A stretch of 64,000 nucleotides of DNA from the NCBI GenBank assembly GCA_008704415.1, contig VXIS01000030.1, forward strand, positions 62,001-126,000, written 5' to 3'. The DNA comes from Sphaerosporella brunnea. Taxonomy: Eukaryota > Ascomycota > Pezizomycetes > Pezizales > Pyronemataceae. Shown in pieces: positions 1-9,945 of the stretch; the first letter of the stretch is position 1, and the number at the start of each line of letters is the position of its first letter. Under the pieces are notes generated by a model. It was not told the DNA's origin and did not search any database. It worked only from the letters and a program-made list of their open reading frames with translations. A program made the position numbers and the translations under genes.

Positions 1-250
1 CGACGATGCGCTTACACCTCGAGCCAGCTGAGTCCCGGTGAAGTTTTAGGTGATGCCTTAGTCTGCAGAATATCTACCGGTACCTATTACAGTGTCTACA
101 GTATCCAGGAAGGAGAGAAAGCCGGTGACATTTGAACATTATAAACTCCGTATCGAGCATGCGGTTATGGATACCTACATCAAGGAGGGACTCCGCAATG
201 CACACTGTAGCCGTCACTCAGGGAATCATCATCGAACAGCGCCGCTTTTC
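1..250 (-). pseudogene. Partial diverged copy of the hypothetical gene at 1333-2019
   Basis: Read on the minus strand, roughly 95-230 translates to a stretch that aligns residue for residue with the C-terminal third of the gene at 1333-2019: both carry V-T-A, an A-E-x-L-L pair, V-G-x-H-N and L-D-x-E. Upstream plus-strand DNA (1-45) also matches 1252-1300. This copy lacks about 110 bp present in the other one and has no long open frame, so it looks like a decayed duplicate cut by the window edge. Conservation of the minus frame between copies is what argues for protein coding on this strand. The function is unknown. Confidence 0.5.
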
Positions 251-474
251 GACGAGGCCACCATGCGTGTGTCGCGGGTGCAAAGTAACCCCAACAGCGC
301 TGACCAGGGCACAGACGGCTGTGTGTTGCACCCCCGGCTTCATTCTGAGCATATTTAGGGCCGCCCATCACCGTCTTCATTCCCAAGTCTACAAAACCCA
401 CAACCTCAACTTCAACGATTAATCCCTCCACCAACCACAACCACAACGATTAATCACGTCCCCAACACATCACC

Positions 475-868
475 ATGACCTCCACGCTCAACACGAACTC
501 CCTATACAAAGCCTCCCTGGAGCGGCTGCTTGTCGTAAGTTCCCCCCTTGCCTGTTCCCAAGCATACCTAACCCCCTTCATCACAGGAGCTGGAGTTTCT
601 CCACAGCAACAGCCAGATCACCGACCAGGCCCACGCAACCATTCAGCAGAGCCTTGCGGGCACCCGTGAGAAGCTTCAGGTCGCGAAGTTCGTCGTTACC
701 TGCAACTTCGCCCACTCCAAGAAGGGTGAGGCGGAGTTGTCGGTTGATAAGGGCCAGGTGGTGGAGGTCCTCAAGGATGATAATGAGCACTGGTTTATGG
801 GGCGTGTCCGCGGCGGCGATGGCGCGGTCGGGTGGACGCCGAAGAACCAGTTTAGGCTGGGCGAGTAA
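475..868 (+). CDS. Small SH3-domain protein (two exons)
   Basis: Exon 1 is 475-534 (20 codons), the intron is 535-586 (52 nt, GTAAGT...ACAG with a CTAAC branch-like site), and exon 2 is 587-868 ending in TAA, giving 113 residues. Residues about 21-45 are an E-L-E-F-L-rich helical leader like that before the SH3 domain in the yeast Lsb1/Pin3 class of actin-patch adaptors. Residues about 56-113 form an SH3 fold: a GEAELSV core with ELS at 70-72, the conserved Trp at 89, and a G-W-x-P-x-N-x-F end at 102-109. The usual ALYDY strand is replaced by VVTCNF and the final Tyr by Phe, so binding of proline-rich ligands may be altered. There is no proline-rich tail as in Lsb1, which makes it a minimal adaptor. 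It probably acts in the cytoplasm, but the partner is unknown. The single-exon reading frame does not exist; splicing is needed. Confidence 0.8.
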
Positions 869-1332
869 GGGTGTAAGCAGCAGATAAATCCAGAGGTTTT
901 TACTTTCGTTGGCGCGAGGCTGCGTTGAGAGCCGCGGTGATAAACGTCCCGGGTGTGACGGCACAATCTTTAGCGTGTGACGCCCAGTGAGCACGCTTTT
1001 CGTCACCGCTGGGCCAGCGCGTCACCGGAACCTCGTATTCTCAGTTGAGGTCCTGCATACACTCCTGCCATTTCCGCCGTCCATATATTTCACACGGCCT
1101 TTGCGACAGGGCTGCACATTGCGCCCACCACGATTTGGAACTCTTGTGTAGGGACTGGCTACAAGGCGGTCGACCGTTGACTTCCTTTTGCTCCCTACGC
1201 TGGTCAACGACACGCATGTGGTGGTGTCTTGATGTGGGTGGTGGTCTGGCCGACGATCCCCCTGCACCTCGCGCCAGCCGGTCGTGGTGAAGGTATAACG
1301 GTGGCTTAGGCCACAGTTGCCTATTAGTGTGT
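869..1332. other. Intergenic; no gene seen
   Basis: I recognise nothing coding here. The last ~80 bases belong to the duplicated segment shared with the window start (1-45 matches 1252-1300). Confidence 0.4.
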
Positions 1333-2019
1333 CTACACTGTCTTGGGCACGGCCGCGTTGACTTCCACAACCGGAAACGTTTTGCTTTTGATACGCTGCG
1401 CAGCGTCGTTCACTTCGGCATTGCAGAATGGAACTAGAGTTCGCCAGCCTTTCAAGAAGGAGATAAAGCCGGTGGCTCCGAGTATCACCAACTCCTCATC
1501 GAGTATGTGGTTGTGGAAGCCTACATGAAGGAGACGCTCAGCAACGGAGACTGCGGCCGTCACGAAGGTAATCAGCATCGCAAAAAGCCGTTTCCAAAAA
1601 TGCTTCTCGAGATTTGCGTACCTTCGCGCTCTACGGAGAAAGAGGTGAGTAGCCTGCGTTGCAATATCGATCGATTCCACGAGTAGGGAGCACGCTAGCA
1701 TATACTGCAGTCCCCAGTGAAAACGTTTCCGGTCCCAAGAACCGTCCCGAGCTCTTTCAAGAAGACAGCCACTCACGGCGGGATAGACTTGCACTCCACA
1801 AATCCCCATCGCTGTTGCCCGGATCAAATATCCTGTAGATGTCCCAACCGGACTGCCAATTGGCAGAACTACTGCCTCCGCTCTATGAATTCGGGCGACC
1901 ACAAGTTTTCCTGAGGCCGTGCTATCGCTGAAACCGACAAATACCGGCGAGGTCACGTGGCGTAGTAAGCGCCCCCCTCCGTTTGGCCTATGCCTCACGG
2001 TAATAAAGAACAGTGGCAT
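1333..2019 (-). CDS. Hypothetical protein, duplicated locally
   Basis: An uninterrupted ATG-initiated frame of 228 codons on the minus strand. It contains a moderately hydrophobic central segment (residues about 105-165) with basic stretches and no motif I recognise. Support for coding comes from the second, diverged copy at 1-250, in which the same minus-strand frame keeps conserved residues (V-T-A, A-E-x-L-L, V-G-x-H-N, L-D-x-E) while the DNA has diverged. No intron is needed to keep the frame open, but the true gene may extend through introns in either direction. Possible membrane association is inference only. Confidence 0.4.
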   Translation of the reverse strand: MPLFFITVRHRPNGGGRLLRHVTSPVFVGFSDSTASGKLVVARIHRAEAVVLPIGSPVGTSTGYLIRATAMGICGVQVYPAVSGCLLERARDGSWDRKRFHWGLQYMLACSLLVESIDIATQATHLFLRRARRYANLEKHFWKRLFAMLITFVTAAVSVAERLLHVGFHNHILDEELVILGATGFISFLKGWRTLVPFCNAEVNDAAQRIKSKTFPVVEVNAAVPKTV

Positions 2020-4271
2020 TCACGTGATGGTGCTGCTCTCGCCCCTGCTATCAGGTCTCTGCTCCACCCCGTCGGCTATTTCTTCGTGACTGTAGGCCCT
2101 CGTCGCCGGGGTTTACAACGCATTGTCACCACCTGAGTATAATTGCCTGGGTGCCGAGGAGGATTGCGTAGACGGATAAACGGCTTTTCATTGATGGCGC
2201 TCCTCATCCACCTGTATTCGAGATGACGCCGTTTCAGGCACGGTGGGGCATGCAGTGGCACTGTCTCCGTGACATCAAAAGAGGGTTCTGACGTTTCCTT
2301 TCCGTCGCTCCGGAAAGCATACCATAACCTGCCAGATCACAAGCCTCATGGGGGGAATGCCTTCCCACCCTGCCAAATCAGCACACGGCACCGCACTGGG
2401 CTACTGAGCGTACCACAGATAACGCATGCACCCACCATTTTGCTCCGCAGACAGTCCAGGCAATTTGTGTGATTGAGTATGTGTAAGCGTGCCAGCTGTC
2501 TTGACAGAAGGCGAGCAGACTGCTTGCGTACCATACGTGGTTGGCAGAAGACAAGTAGGGGCGCGATCACTACTCGTGCTGACTATGAGCGGACTCTAAT
2601 CAAGTAATATGCTCGACCAATGAGCAGAGAAAACATGAGCGCGGTGCGGCCAGGAGTCCAGCACACTCGAGGTTGTTGAGGTCGTGTCCGCTCAAGCAAT
2701 GATTCGGGAAAGAAGGCTGCGGAACCCGACAGCGGTGGTACTGCTTGAAGCGTAGGTTCGAGGCTCTTTTTGCTAAGGGTAGAAATGGTCATCACGTCTC
2801 CAGTGAGAGGCGGAATCACGGTTCCAGGGTGTGGTTTGGACTTCCGCTTCCCGGGAGTAGGCTCTCTACTCGGAACCTCGTGGTTTCTGATCAAACAAAC
2901 CGAACAGATCTTAAGAGTTTGTTGCTAATATCGCCCCGAAAGTGAGTGCTCCAACCAGTTCTATTCCGCGGTGGTACTTGACAGTGTGGGAACCCGGCCG
3001 GGTCACTACGGGGCTTGGTCACAAGCCTATTTACACCCACGACCACAGAAGATCGCAACACTGGGATGCCGAGGACTGCGATTTGACGGCGAGGTGTACC
3101 TGCCTGCCAGACAGTGAACGAGTGTTTTTAATCGCTGTTTCGAGGAAGCGCACGGTGATGCGGTGCAGTCATAGGGGCGACGCAAACCAGGAACGGCAGG
3201 GAATGACTAAGCCCGCGTTTGGAGTTCGAGCACATTTCCAACCCCACCACAGCGAAAGCTTGAGAGGCGACAGCGCCGCATGTCGACAACGATTCAGGTC
3301 ATGCTGAGGGATGTCGATACGCGTTGTATGAATTGATTCGTTGCATTTTGGTCGCCAACACCTTGCCACACTCTCGCACACAACCGGTCGCCAACGGAAC
3401 TTCCAAGTGGAGACTGAGTGGTCCCCAGTGAGTCACAGCCACGCTGCATCAGTCCCGCAAGGATAGTTACACCCAGCAGAGCCGGTTCCTACCAAGCACA
3501 CCGATGCCCGTGCCTCTATAGTGCCGTCGCCCCCTCACGTATATTCTGCCTGCACTGCAGTCAGTATATGCTGGTTTTTCCTGCGGTTTGTGGCAAGGGA
3601 TGGGCACACCCTCGGCACAGGGCGAGGACACACTACAACACGGTTGGCGTTATACATCTGCGCGCCGCCGCAACGATGGGATGCAGCTTCTTCTGCGCCG
3701 GTTCGAGCACTACGACGGAACAAAGAGCAGAGCAAGTGCCGGATTCGAACACCGTGCCCGCTTCATTCGCGTTCTCGACGGTCGTGGTTGGGTTCTGATG
3801 AGTCATCATCACCTGAATGCGCGAATGGTAACAAGCGCAGTGGGGACAAAACGCCAGCCCTGGGAACGGATTTCCAGTATGTTGTCACGAACAAGGACCA
3901 ACCTGGAATGTTCGATTCCTTGCGCGGGACGCCGGAGTGTGGGAGCAGCAATTGCTCGTTCGAGGAATCCCCGGACCAGGCGGCATCAAATCACGCCAAA
4001 CGGGCAAGGGAGGATCACTTCTTCTATCCATCACGAGGCAACGCCGCTGAAGATTCTTCGGACACCCGATGTCAACCAGGAGAGTTGGAAATGACAAAAG
4101 GCGAAACGCATACCCAGATAACCAAGCGCTAGGCTCCGTACCTCGCAATGAACGCTTCCACACACTGCACAAACGGCCATCGACAGCGACTCCGTCTTTA
4201 GCATGAACAACATCCGCTGGTTCTCGTCTTCCATCTCTCATTTTTTTACTTCTTCAATTTCTCTTGACATC
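2020..4271. other. Unassigned DNA, overlapping short frames only
   Basis: Several overlapping open stretches exist on both strands (for example 3521-4132 and 3588-4094 in two plus frames), but none shows a recognisable domain, clear splice structure or a second copy. I cannot support a gene. 4240-4270 is pyrimidine-rich, as expected just upstream of the next gene. Confidence 0.4.
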
Positions 4272-4957
4272 ATGGCCGCATTCATTCGCAGATTAATTCA
4301 GGGACGCGCTCCGGATGCTGACGCTGCTGTTGCGACTCTCGCTGCTGACGGTGAAACCTCTCAACCCACCGGTATCTAACTACCTCTTCCACTCTACCGA
4401 CCCTGGCCTGACAACCACACAATAGTGCCCTCCATTCCAGCGTCTGGTCAGTCCGATGATGTCAAGAAACGCAAGCGCAAGCCCAAGTGCAAGCGCGCCG
4501 GTATCTACCTTCCTCTGTCACTCTACCGAGCCGTGCCTGACAACCAACCAATTGTTCCCTCGCCGCCGACGATTACCGCCTCTGGTGAGTTGGACAATGC
4601 CAAGAAGCGCAAGCCCAAGCCCAAGCGCAAGGTGAACCCCCAGACTCCAACAACCAAGAGCATTCGCTCTGACATCATCAGCAGTTGCCTATCGAAAATG
4701 ACGATCCTCGCAAGGTCCCCAAGCTCAAGAGCGAAACCAGTGAGTGCGACCGTGTTTGCCTCCCTGGACATGAACTGGCAACCGACAACAGGCTCGCAGC
4801 CACCCCGGAACCGGAGTCGGTGTCGGCGGTTCGGGGAAACACCAGGTCCATTCACCTCGATGTGCCCAATTATCAAGGCATGGACATTGCCTGGAATCTC
4901 AGCCCCAATGGCACTGTCTCTGGATTTACCTTCTCATTTGATGGATCGACATCTTAG
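4272..4957 (+). CDS. Hypothetical basic protein with duplicated NLS-like module (three exons)
   Basis: ATG at 4272. Exon 1 is 4272-4371, intron 1 is 4372-4425 (54 nt, GTATCT...ATAG), exon 2 is 4426-4631, intron 2 is 4632-4684 (53 nt, GTGAAC...GCAG) and exon 3 is 4685-4957 (TAG), for 192 residues. Exon 2 carries two lysine/arginine clusters (KKRKRKPK and KKRKPKPKRK) resembling nuclear localisation signals. They arise from a 129-bp tandem duplication that also copied intron 1; the second intron copy (4501-4554) has lost its AG acceptor and its TAA, and is read through in frame for 18 codons. Exon 3 ends in a Ser/Gly-rich tail. No known domain is recognised. The 3' end is uncertain: candidate exons follow at 5076-5257. 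The upstream sequence is CT-rich with no clear TATA. Confidence 0.5.
4368..4631 (+). repeat. 129-bp tandem duplication spanning an intron and exon
   Basis: The block starting GGTATCTAACTACC at 4371 recurs as GGTATCTACCTTCC at 4500. Both copies run through CTCTACCGA, CCTGACAACCA and an AAG/CGC-rich basic stretch. The offset is 129 nt, or 43 codons, so the duplication preserves frame. Confidence 0.75.
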
Positions 4958-5075
4958 GGCACTCTCATCGTGTTTCGCCTTGTGTTGTGGAGGTTTCTAT
5001 CCGTGTTCACTCTGGCTACTTGATAAATACATCGCGTCGGTATACCTTTCGCTGTTTTCGTGCAAATATATATAG

Positions 5076-5257
5076 TTCAGGCGGCCTGGAACCAGCAGTT
5101 CGGCGGGCTCGGTTCGTGGAGATGTTGACGATTATATATGGAGTGGTAAGCGAGCGAGAACTCTACGGAATCCGGTCTTGCGTCCACTATACCAGATGCG
5201 TTCAAAAAAGACAAGAAATGGGCTTCCAAAGGTTGCGCGATCTTGCGAGCCCATTAA
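5076..5257 (+). other. Candidate exons of an unidentified gene
   Basis: One plus frame from 5076 reads through a Ser/Gly stretch to an acidic D-D-Y-I-W segment at 5145. Joining across a possible intron 5146-5195 (50 nt, GTAAGC...CCAG) continues as a lysine-rich segment to TAA at 5255-5257. The intron size fits others in this window. It could be the 3' end of the gene at 4272 or an upstream part of the transposase remnant that follows. A further acidic stretch in frame at 5505-5648 may be related. No domain is recognised. Confidence 0.3.
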
Positions 5258-5673
5258 AACACTCAAGTGATGGATTTGAAAGGATTGGACCACCCAAAAC
5301 AATCACCGCTGTGCTATGGCCAGGCGCCATCCACTACCAGCTGCCTTTGAACAGTGAGCCCGGGCTGGGGCATCGGGACACTTTCGTCATGACACTGTTG
5401 GCTGTCCCTGGCCCCAAACTCTTGCACTTACATGCACCCAGGGCGATCAATCGAAGAGGTGAGACCAAGTGCAGACGTCTCGCTGGGGCGAGTGTGAATC
5501 TCAGCAAACCGCCGAGCCTGTGGTTCCGGGCGTGGGTGAGGGGAACGAAGAACAAATTGGCCAGGATGAGGTTGAAGATCACGAAAGTGGAGATTCCGCT
5601 GACGCGGAAGACCTACAGCGCTACAACCAACTCGCTCCCGCCATTTGAGTGACAGCCAAATTCCACCCCAACG

Positions 5674-6047
5674 GCGATCCTATCTGCACAGCCAGATTTC
5701 AAGGGACAGCGGAGCCGGATCGAAGAAGTGGTAGAGGACGCGGGACATCTCATTATGTTCCATCCAAAATAGCATTGTGACGTGAACTGGATGGAATATT
5801 GCTGGCGGCGCTGGCAAGCAATATGCCCGCACGCGCTGCGCATATACTGTACCCTTGTATTCCCGCTGCTCACATCGTGCACTGAAAACCACATTAACAT
5901 GTCTCAGGAGTCCGCGAGTTCCTTCCAGAAGCTTTGGAATCCGTTAAGCCATCGCGTATTGTCAAGTATGGGAGACGCAGCCGGCGCATCATACAATCCT
6001 ACAAGGAACGGGTGTACAAGAGTCATCGGCGAGTCTCACAGAGGTAG
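5674..6047 (+). pseudogene. C-terminal remnant of a DDE transposase (Tc1/mariner-like)
   Basis: The plus frame from about 5674 gives a segment ending in a hydrophobic H-L-I-M-F-H-P-K run, then an in-frame TAG (5770-5772), then H-C-x-x-N-W-M-E-Y-C-W. That H-C-E-L-N-x-x-E-x-x-W pattern is the third catalytic acid region of a common fungal DDE transposase group, equivalent to the N-P-I-E motif of Tc1. A +1 shift near 5810 then restores K-Q-Y-A-R-x-R-C-A-Y, and a further shift leads into an R/K-rich C terminus ending at TAG 6045-6047. At least one stop and two frameshifts make it inactive. The first two catalytic Asp residues are not visible, so the N-terminal half is missing or beyond recognition. 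Confidence 0.6.
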
Positions 6048-6240
6048 CCTGACGCGGGCTTTGGTTGGGGCAGCTAATTGTATAGTCGAAATATAATCAT
6101 TCAGGGTCCCCACCACCTCGCGTTGTTCACGCGGTATTGTGGACCGATGGGCGTGGGGCGTGGGGCGTGGGCTCTTGACGCTCGATGATCACAGGCGATG
6201 TGTCCGCAGCCGGTCGTCGGATATGTTCCGTCGGCAGAGC

Positions 6241-7275
6241 CAGTGTTGGGCACGAGCCGAGATGGCCCGGGTGCTCGTCCCGGGCCAAAACGACGAGCGG
6301 GACGAACATTTTGCTTGGACGAGACGAGATGTCCCGGGACGAAGCAGATTGGGCGGCGGATCAGGCCCGGGTACTCGTGAGCGATTAGCTATGACTCGGA
6401 TAGAGTGTGCTATGCGTGTTGAATAGAGCCGTGTTCCGTGATCCGTTTATTGGCCCTTATATTTGAAAGAATATACCGCAGTCACTATGCAAAAGACGAA
6501 CAAGATGTTCCGGAGGCCGCTTATCCCAGGCCTCTGCACCCGGCGATTATATTGATCCCTTCCAGCAAATTTTTGGCCCGGAACGAGGCGCTCAGGAGCC
6601 TGCCCGACGGCGCTCAGAAACAACACAATGGTTGGACGAACCCGTGGAGCCATGGAACGTTGATGGCATAGAGTGGTGGAAGCTCTATGGTCAGCGCTAC
6701 CCTCGCGGCTTAGCAGATATGGCCCGGAATTATCTAGCAATACCTGCCAGTAGTGTACCCGCTGAAAGGCTGTTCTCTCGCGCAGGTATCTATTCCCCGA
6801 CCGTGTCACCAGTGGCAGAGTATTAACGGCCCGCGCCCTAGGTGATATTATTACCAAAAAGCGGAACAGATTGGGAGACAGTACAGCAAACCTTCTTCTC
6901 CTTGTGAAGAATTGGATCGGACGGCCAGATGTGGAAGATTGGGAGCGTGAAGACAATGAAGAGGCAGAGGCAGAGGCAGAGGAAGCAGCCTGGGTTGATG
7001 AAGGCGAATGGGTAGCTCAGGACGATTGAGAAGTTGCAGTGCGTGCGCGCGATATGTATAATAGCATTGAATTGAACAACCACTCTCCGCTTACGCTCTC
7101 CTCTCCCCCTTCTCCCCCCTCTCCCCCCTCTCCCCCACTCACATGCACCTCAGGCCCGGGTACTCGCCCGGGCCGGCAATCCAATGACGAGCGAGACGAA
7201 CGTTTTGTCTGAACGAGACAAGACGTCCCGGGCCGTGTTCAGATCTCGTCTCGTCTCGTCTCGTGCCCAACATTG
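6241..7275 (+). mobile_element. hAT element (family A), internally deleted, 8-bp TSD
   Basis: The element starts CAGTGTTGGGCACGAG and ends CTCGTGCCCAACATTG; these termini are inverted repeats matching 15 of 16 bases. It is flanked on both sides by the perfect 8-bp direct repeat GGCAGAGC (6233-6240 and 7276-7283). Subterminal DNA is rich in GAGACGAG and CCCGGG words. At 1,035 bp it holds only the C-terminal half of a transposase (6437-7029), so it is non-autonomous. It sits inside the 39-bp coding repeat of the gene at 6127-7984. Confidence 0.9.
6437..7029 (+). pseudogene. hAT transposase, C-terminal part
   Basis: One plus frame leads from about 6475 into W-W-x-L-Y-G-x-R-Y-P, then the hAT dimerisation signature Y-L-A-I-P-A-S-S-V-P-A-E-R-L-F-S-R-A-G. 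An intron at 6786-6841 (56 nt, GTATCT...CTAG, phase 1) splits the codon for the Gly after A. Exon 2 reads K-K-R-N-R-L, K-N-W-I-G and an acidic tail to TGA at 7027-7029. The N-terminal zinc finger and the catalytic RNase H-like fold are absent, so it cannot be active. The intron position is the same as in the hAT at 58232-60624, but the two proteins differ in sequence. Confidence 0.8.
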
Positions 7276-7430
7276 GGCAGAGCGTCTGCAGCCGGTCGTG
7301 CCATATGTTCGGCGGGTACCGCCTCCGCGGCCGGTCGTGCCATATGTTCCGCCCGGAGCCCCTCCGCAGCCGGTTGTGCCGTGTGTTTGGCCCGGAGCAC
7401 GTCCGGCAGGGACGGAAACGCGGCAGGTAC
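7276..7430. repeat. 39-bp coding minisatellite
   Basis: Units beginning GCAGCCGGTCGTGCC recur every 39 bp (about 7289, 7328, 7367). A fourth, earlier unit now lies at 6205-6240 on the far side of the hAT insertion. Each unit encodes 13 residues in the minus-strand gene. Confidence 0.8.
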
Positions 7431-8186
7431 CCCTACTATATGCGCATTGGCCGACGCAGGATCTTTGGTTGCAGAGGGCGCTGAGACCACAGTCATCTCA
7501 TCATCGTCATCGCCGTCACCATCTGCGGCATCCTCCGGCTTCTGCTCCCCAATCAGCATTGCCATCAGTGACATAACCGCCAGTCCGCACTCACCTTCGA
7601 CGAAGATCGCTTCATTCGACTTTTCTTCTTTGCGCTGCGCATATTATCCAAACACAGCCGATTAATAACAGCATCGACCGCTTCCGCCGGGATCACATGC
7701 GTTCCATTCGCGCGATCCTTGTTCAATGCCGCAGTGACATCTTGCACCAGTCGAGCCATCTCCAGCTCGTCCCACTCAAAGTAGTTGCGGTTCAGCGGAT
7801 TGCCAAGCTGTCGGCAGATCTTGTTGATTCGTTGCCGCATGCGTCCCATCAAGCACCGGCGAACGTCTCCGCGGGGAATCCCGAGCAGTTCGCAGAGTCG
7901 GTCACGGTCGTTGTAGAGCCTTTTGCGAGATGGCAGCAGCGGGCGCAGGGAAGCAGCGCTGGGTGGATGCGGCGAGTGCGACATCGTGTGAACGAAGCCG
8001 GCGGCGTGCGAAGAAGCGAGAAAGTCGTGCTTCACAACTGCTCTGGATCTGGGGTTGAGCAATGTGGGTTCGGTGAAGGTGGGAGCAGGAGAAGAGGTCG
8101 GGGTAGATAGAGCTTCCTTCCTTGCTTTTTCTCTAGGCAACACGTGCACCACTACACGTCCCGCGTCTCATCCTACAGCTCCTCTG

Positions 8187-8201
8187 CCCTAACCCTAACC
8201 C
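8187..8201. repeat. Short interstitial telomere-like tract
   Basis: CCCTAACCCTAACCC, two and a half copies of the TTAGGG-type telomere unit in the C-rich sense. Too short to be a telomere. A similar two-unit TTAGGG tract occurs within the solo LTR at 18962-19263. Confidence 0.6.
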
Positions 8202-8698
8202 AATAGTTGACGACCGTTCCGGGCTCACAAGCTAGCGCTCACCGCAGAGGCTGCTCCGACGGCCGTTCCATTCTGCACAAACGCGGTGTGAAAAAATGCG
8301 GAGCACCTCCGCTACAACACATCGAGCGAATCAGTCATACTGCTTCCTGACATATACTTACATTTTGGGTTTTATGGCAAGGTGATAAAAGTAGTGTTGC
8401 CCATGAACGGAGTTGCGTTCAGGTCATATTCAGTAACCTTGGTCAGTAGTCATGACATAGTTCGTGACTTTTGTCTTGCAGCAGCGACGGCCCATGCTTT
8501 ACTACTACCACGCCCGACGCCCGCAGCAACAACGCCCGAAGCCTGACGCCACGCCCGCTGCGATAGAGAAAATCACGTACATTTATTCTACCTAATACTT
8601 TTTGAAACAAAAATTCCAGTTAACTACCGTAGACCGTGCAGTCGCGAAATAAAAGAAAAACACAAAGATTTTCTTGCCTCCGCGCTTTTAAAAACTTC
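8202..8698. other. No gene; possible hAT terminal sequence
   Basis: No coding signal. TAGTGTTGCCCATGAACG at about 8390 resembles a hAT terminus and may be the 3' end of the transposase remnant that follows, but no partner terminus or TSD is visible. Confidence 0.3.
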
Positions 8699-9945
8699 TT
8701 AAAGCTGTAGTTCGTCGTCCTCATCTAGGACTCGATTCTCCCGAATGTAGTGAAGCAGCGGGATTTCATCTGCGTCTTCTCCTGGGACTTTAAGCTGCTG
8801 CTCGCTGGGATCCTCCATTTTGCGGTATACATATGCAGCTATCTTCTCAGCTGAAGCTTCAGGCAATTTGAGCCAGTACCGAAGGCACATGAGCATGTTG
8901 GCGATTTCCCCAGAAAGACGGTTACGCTTCTTTGAAATTAAGTCACCGGCTCTTGAAAAAACCTGTTCGGCAGGGACTGAGGAGGCTGGAATGGCAAGGT
9001 AATCGCGTGCAAGTCTGGCCAAGTGAGGGTAGCGGTGTTCATTATCGTCCCACCAGAGAAGCACGTTGGTATCCTTGCTGGCTCGTGGATATTTTAAATA
9101 CCACTCTAGCTCAGCCTCCCACACAGCCGTGGTGCTGCCGGTGAATTGGTGTTCCACTTGTGAATACTCCTCATGGGACGCAAAAATCATAGCGTCTTCC
9201 GGTGACAACTCTTCCTCCACAAGATCATCCTCTGATTCAGCAGGCTGTGTAGCCTTTTTTGATGGAAAGTACTTGCGCAGTAAAGGCTTTAGGGCTCCAA
9301 TCTTTGCCTTCTTCAAGTCGGCTGCCTTCTATCCCTAAAGTTTGAGAGTCTTGAGCTTAAACCGAGGATCCAACATAGTAGCTATACGAGGAGCGGTAAT
9401 ACCGTTGGTCATGAGGTGATATTTATTGAGTTTTGCCCATCCAGAGTTGCAGGCAGTTTCCAGCGTTCCATTTTCTTCATCCTCTCCAAAACTAAAGCAG
9501 TGACTCATATTGCGGAGGCAGCAGGCAAGCTGCCAGTACTGCGGTAGTTGGTAGGCAAGAGTCGGATACATATCTCCTGATACCAGTGAGGTCGGCCGGG
9601 CATAAACTTCTAGAACTTCATGAAGCATTCCAAGCCATTTTCAATCGAAATCATCCAGTATAAGGTTAAGGCGGTAGAAAGCCGGTTTTTGGTGGCAGAC
9701 AATATTCATGGCGGACCGAAGCTTTAAAAGCCGTTGAAGCATATAATGTGTTGAAATCCAGCGGCTGCGCACGTCCAAAACCAACTTTAAAACAGGTAGT
9801 CCCATAAGCCTGAGCTGATTCTCAAGGGTTTCAGTGAGAAGGTTTGATATGCGGATCTTTGCAATAATCTTGTGGGCTACTCGAAAAATTTTAGCCACAG
9901 CAGCGTCGCATTCTTCAGCCAAGTCGCTATTGTCTGGATTTATTG
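8699..9945 (-). pseudogene. hAT transposase remnant, 5'-truncated
   Basis: A single minus frame runs from about 9940 to TAA at 8699. It is broken only by in-frame stops at 9641-9643 (TGA), 9335-9337 (TAG) and 9329-9331 (TAG). It shows the middle region W-I-S-T-H-Y-M-L-Q-R-L-L, then T-M-L-D-P-R-F-K, then the hAT dimerisation block D-Y-L-A-I-P-A-S-S-V-P-A-E-Q-V-F-S-R-A-G with K-K-R-N-R-L, and an acidic C terminus. Unlike the other two hAT copies here, no intron interrupts the S-R-A-G codons. The N-terminal BED finger and first catalytic Asp are missing because the frame runs into the Ty3-type sequence at about 9940. The frame stays open between stops, which points to recent decay. Confidence 0.85.

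Larger units (their letters stand above)
6127..7984 (-). pseudogene. Hypothetical gene with 13-residue repeats, interrupted by a hAT element
   Basis: On the minus strand, ATG at 7982-7984 opens exon 1 (7984-7595). The intron 7594-7542 is 53 nt (GTGAGT...GCAG). Exon 2 runs 7541-7276, is split by the element at 6241-7275, and resumes at 6232 to a TGA at 6127-6129. Removing the element and one TSD copy gives 372 nt in exon 2, an exact multiple of three, and a 253-residue product. Exon 1 encodes a basic, helical, charged region (R-D-R-L-C-E-L-L, then M-R-Q-R-I-N-K-I-C) possibly binding nucleic acid. Exon 2 begins with an acidic run (GDGDDDD) followed by four units of the type xAEHMARPAAxxx. As assembled, the gene is disrupted near its C terminus; a shortened protein could still be made. 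I do not recognise the family. Confidence 0.6.

Noticed and set aside
3521..4132. 203-codon plus frame overlapping a 168-codon frame
   Set aside because: Two overlapping frames, no domain, no splice support, no paralogue; I could not choose either.
4987..5652. 221-codon plus frame
   Set aside because: Other frames in the same interval carry better protein-like segments bounded by 46-50-nt introns, and this frame has no conserved motif.
8187..8201. Possible true telomere or chromosome end
   Set aside because: Only two and a half units, embedded in ordinary sequence on both sides.
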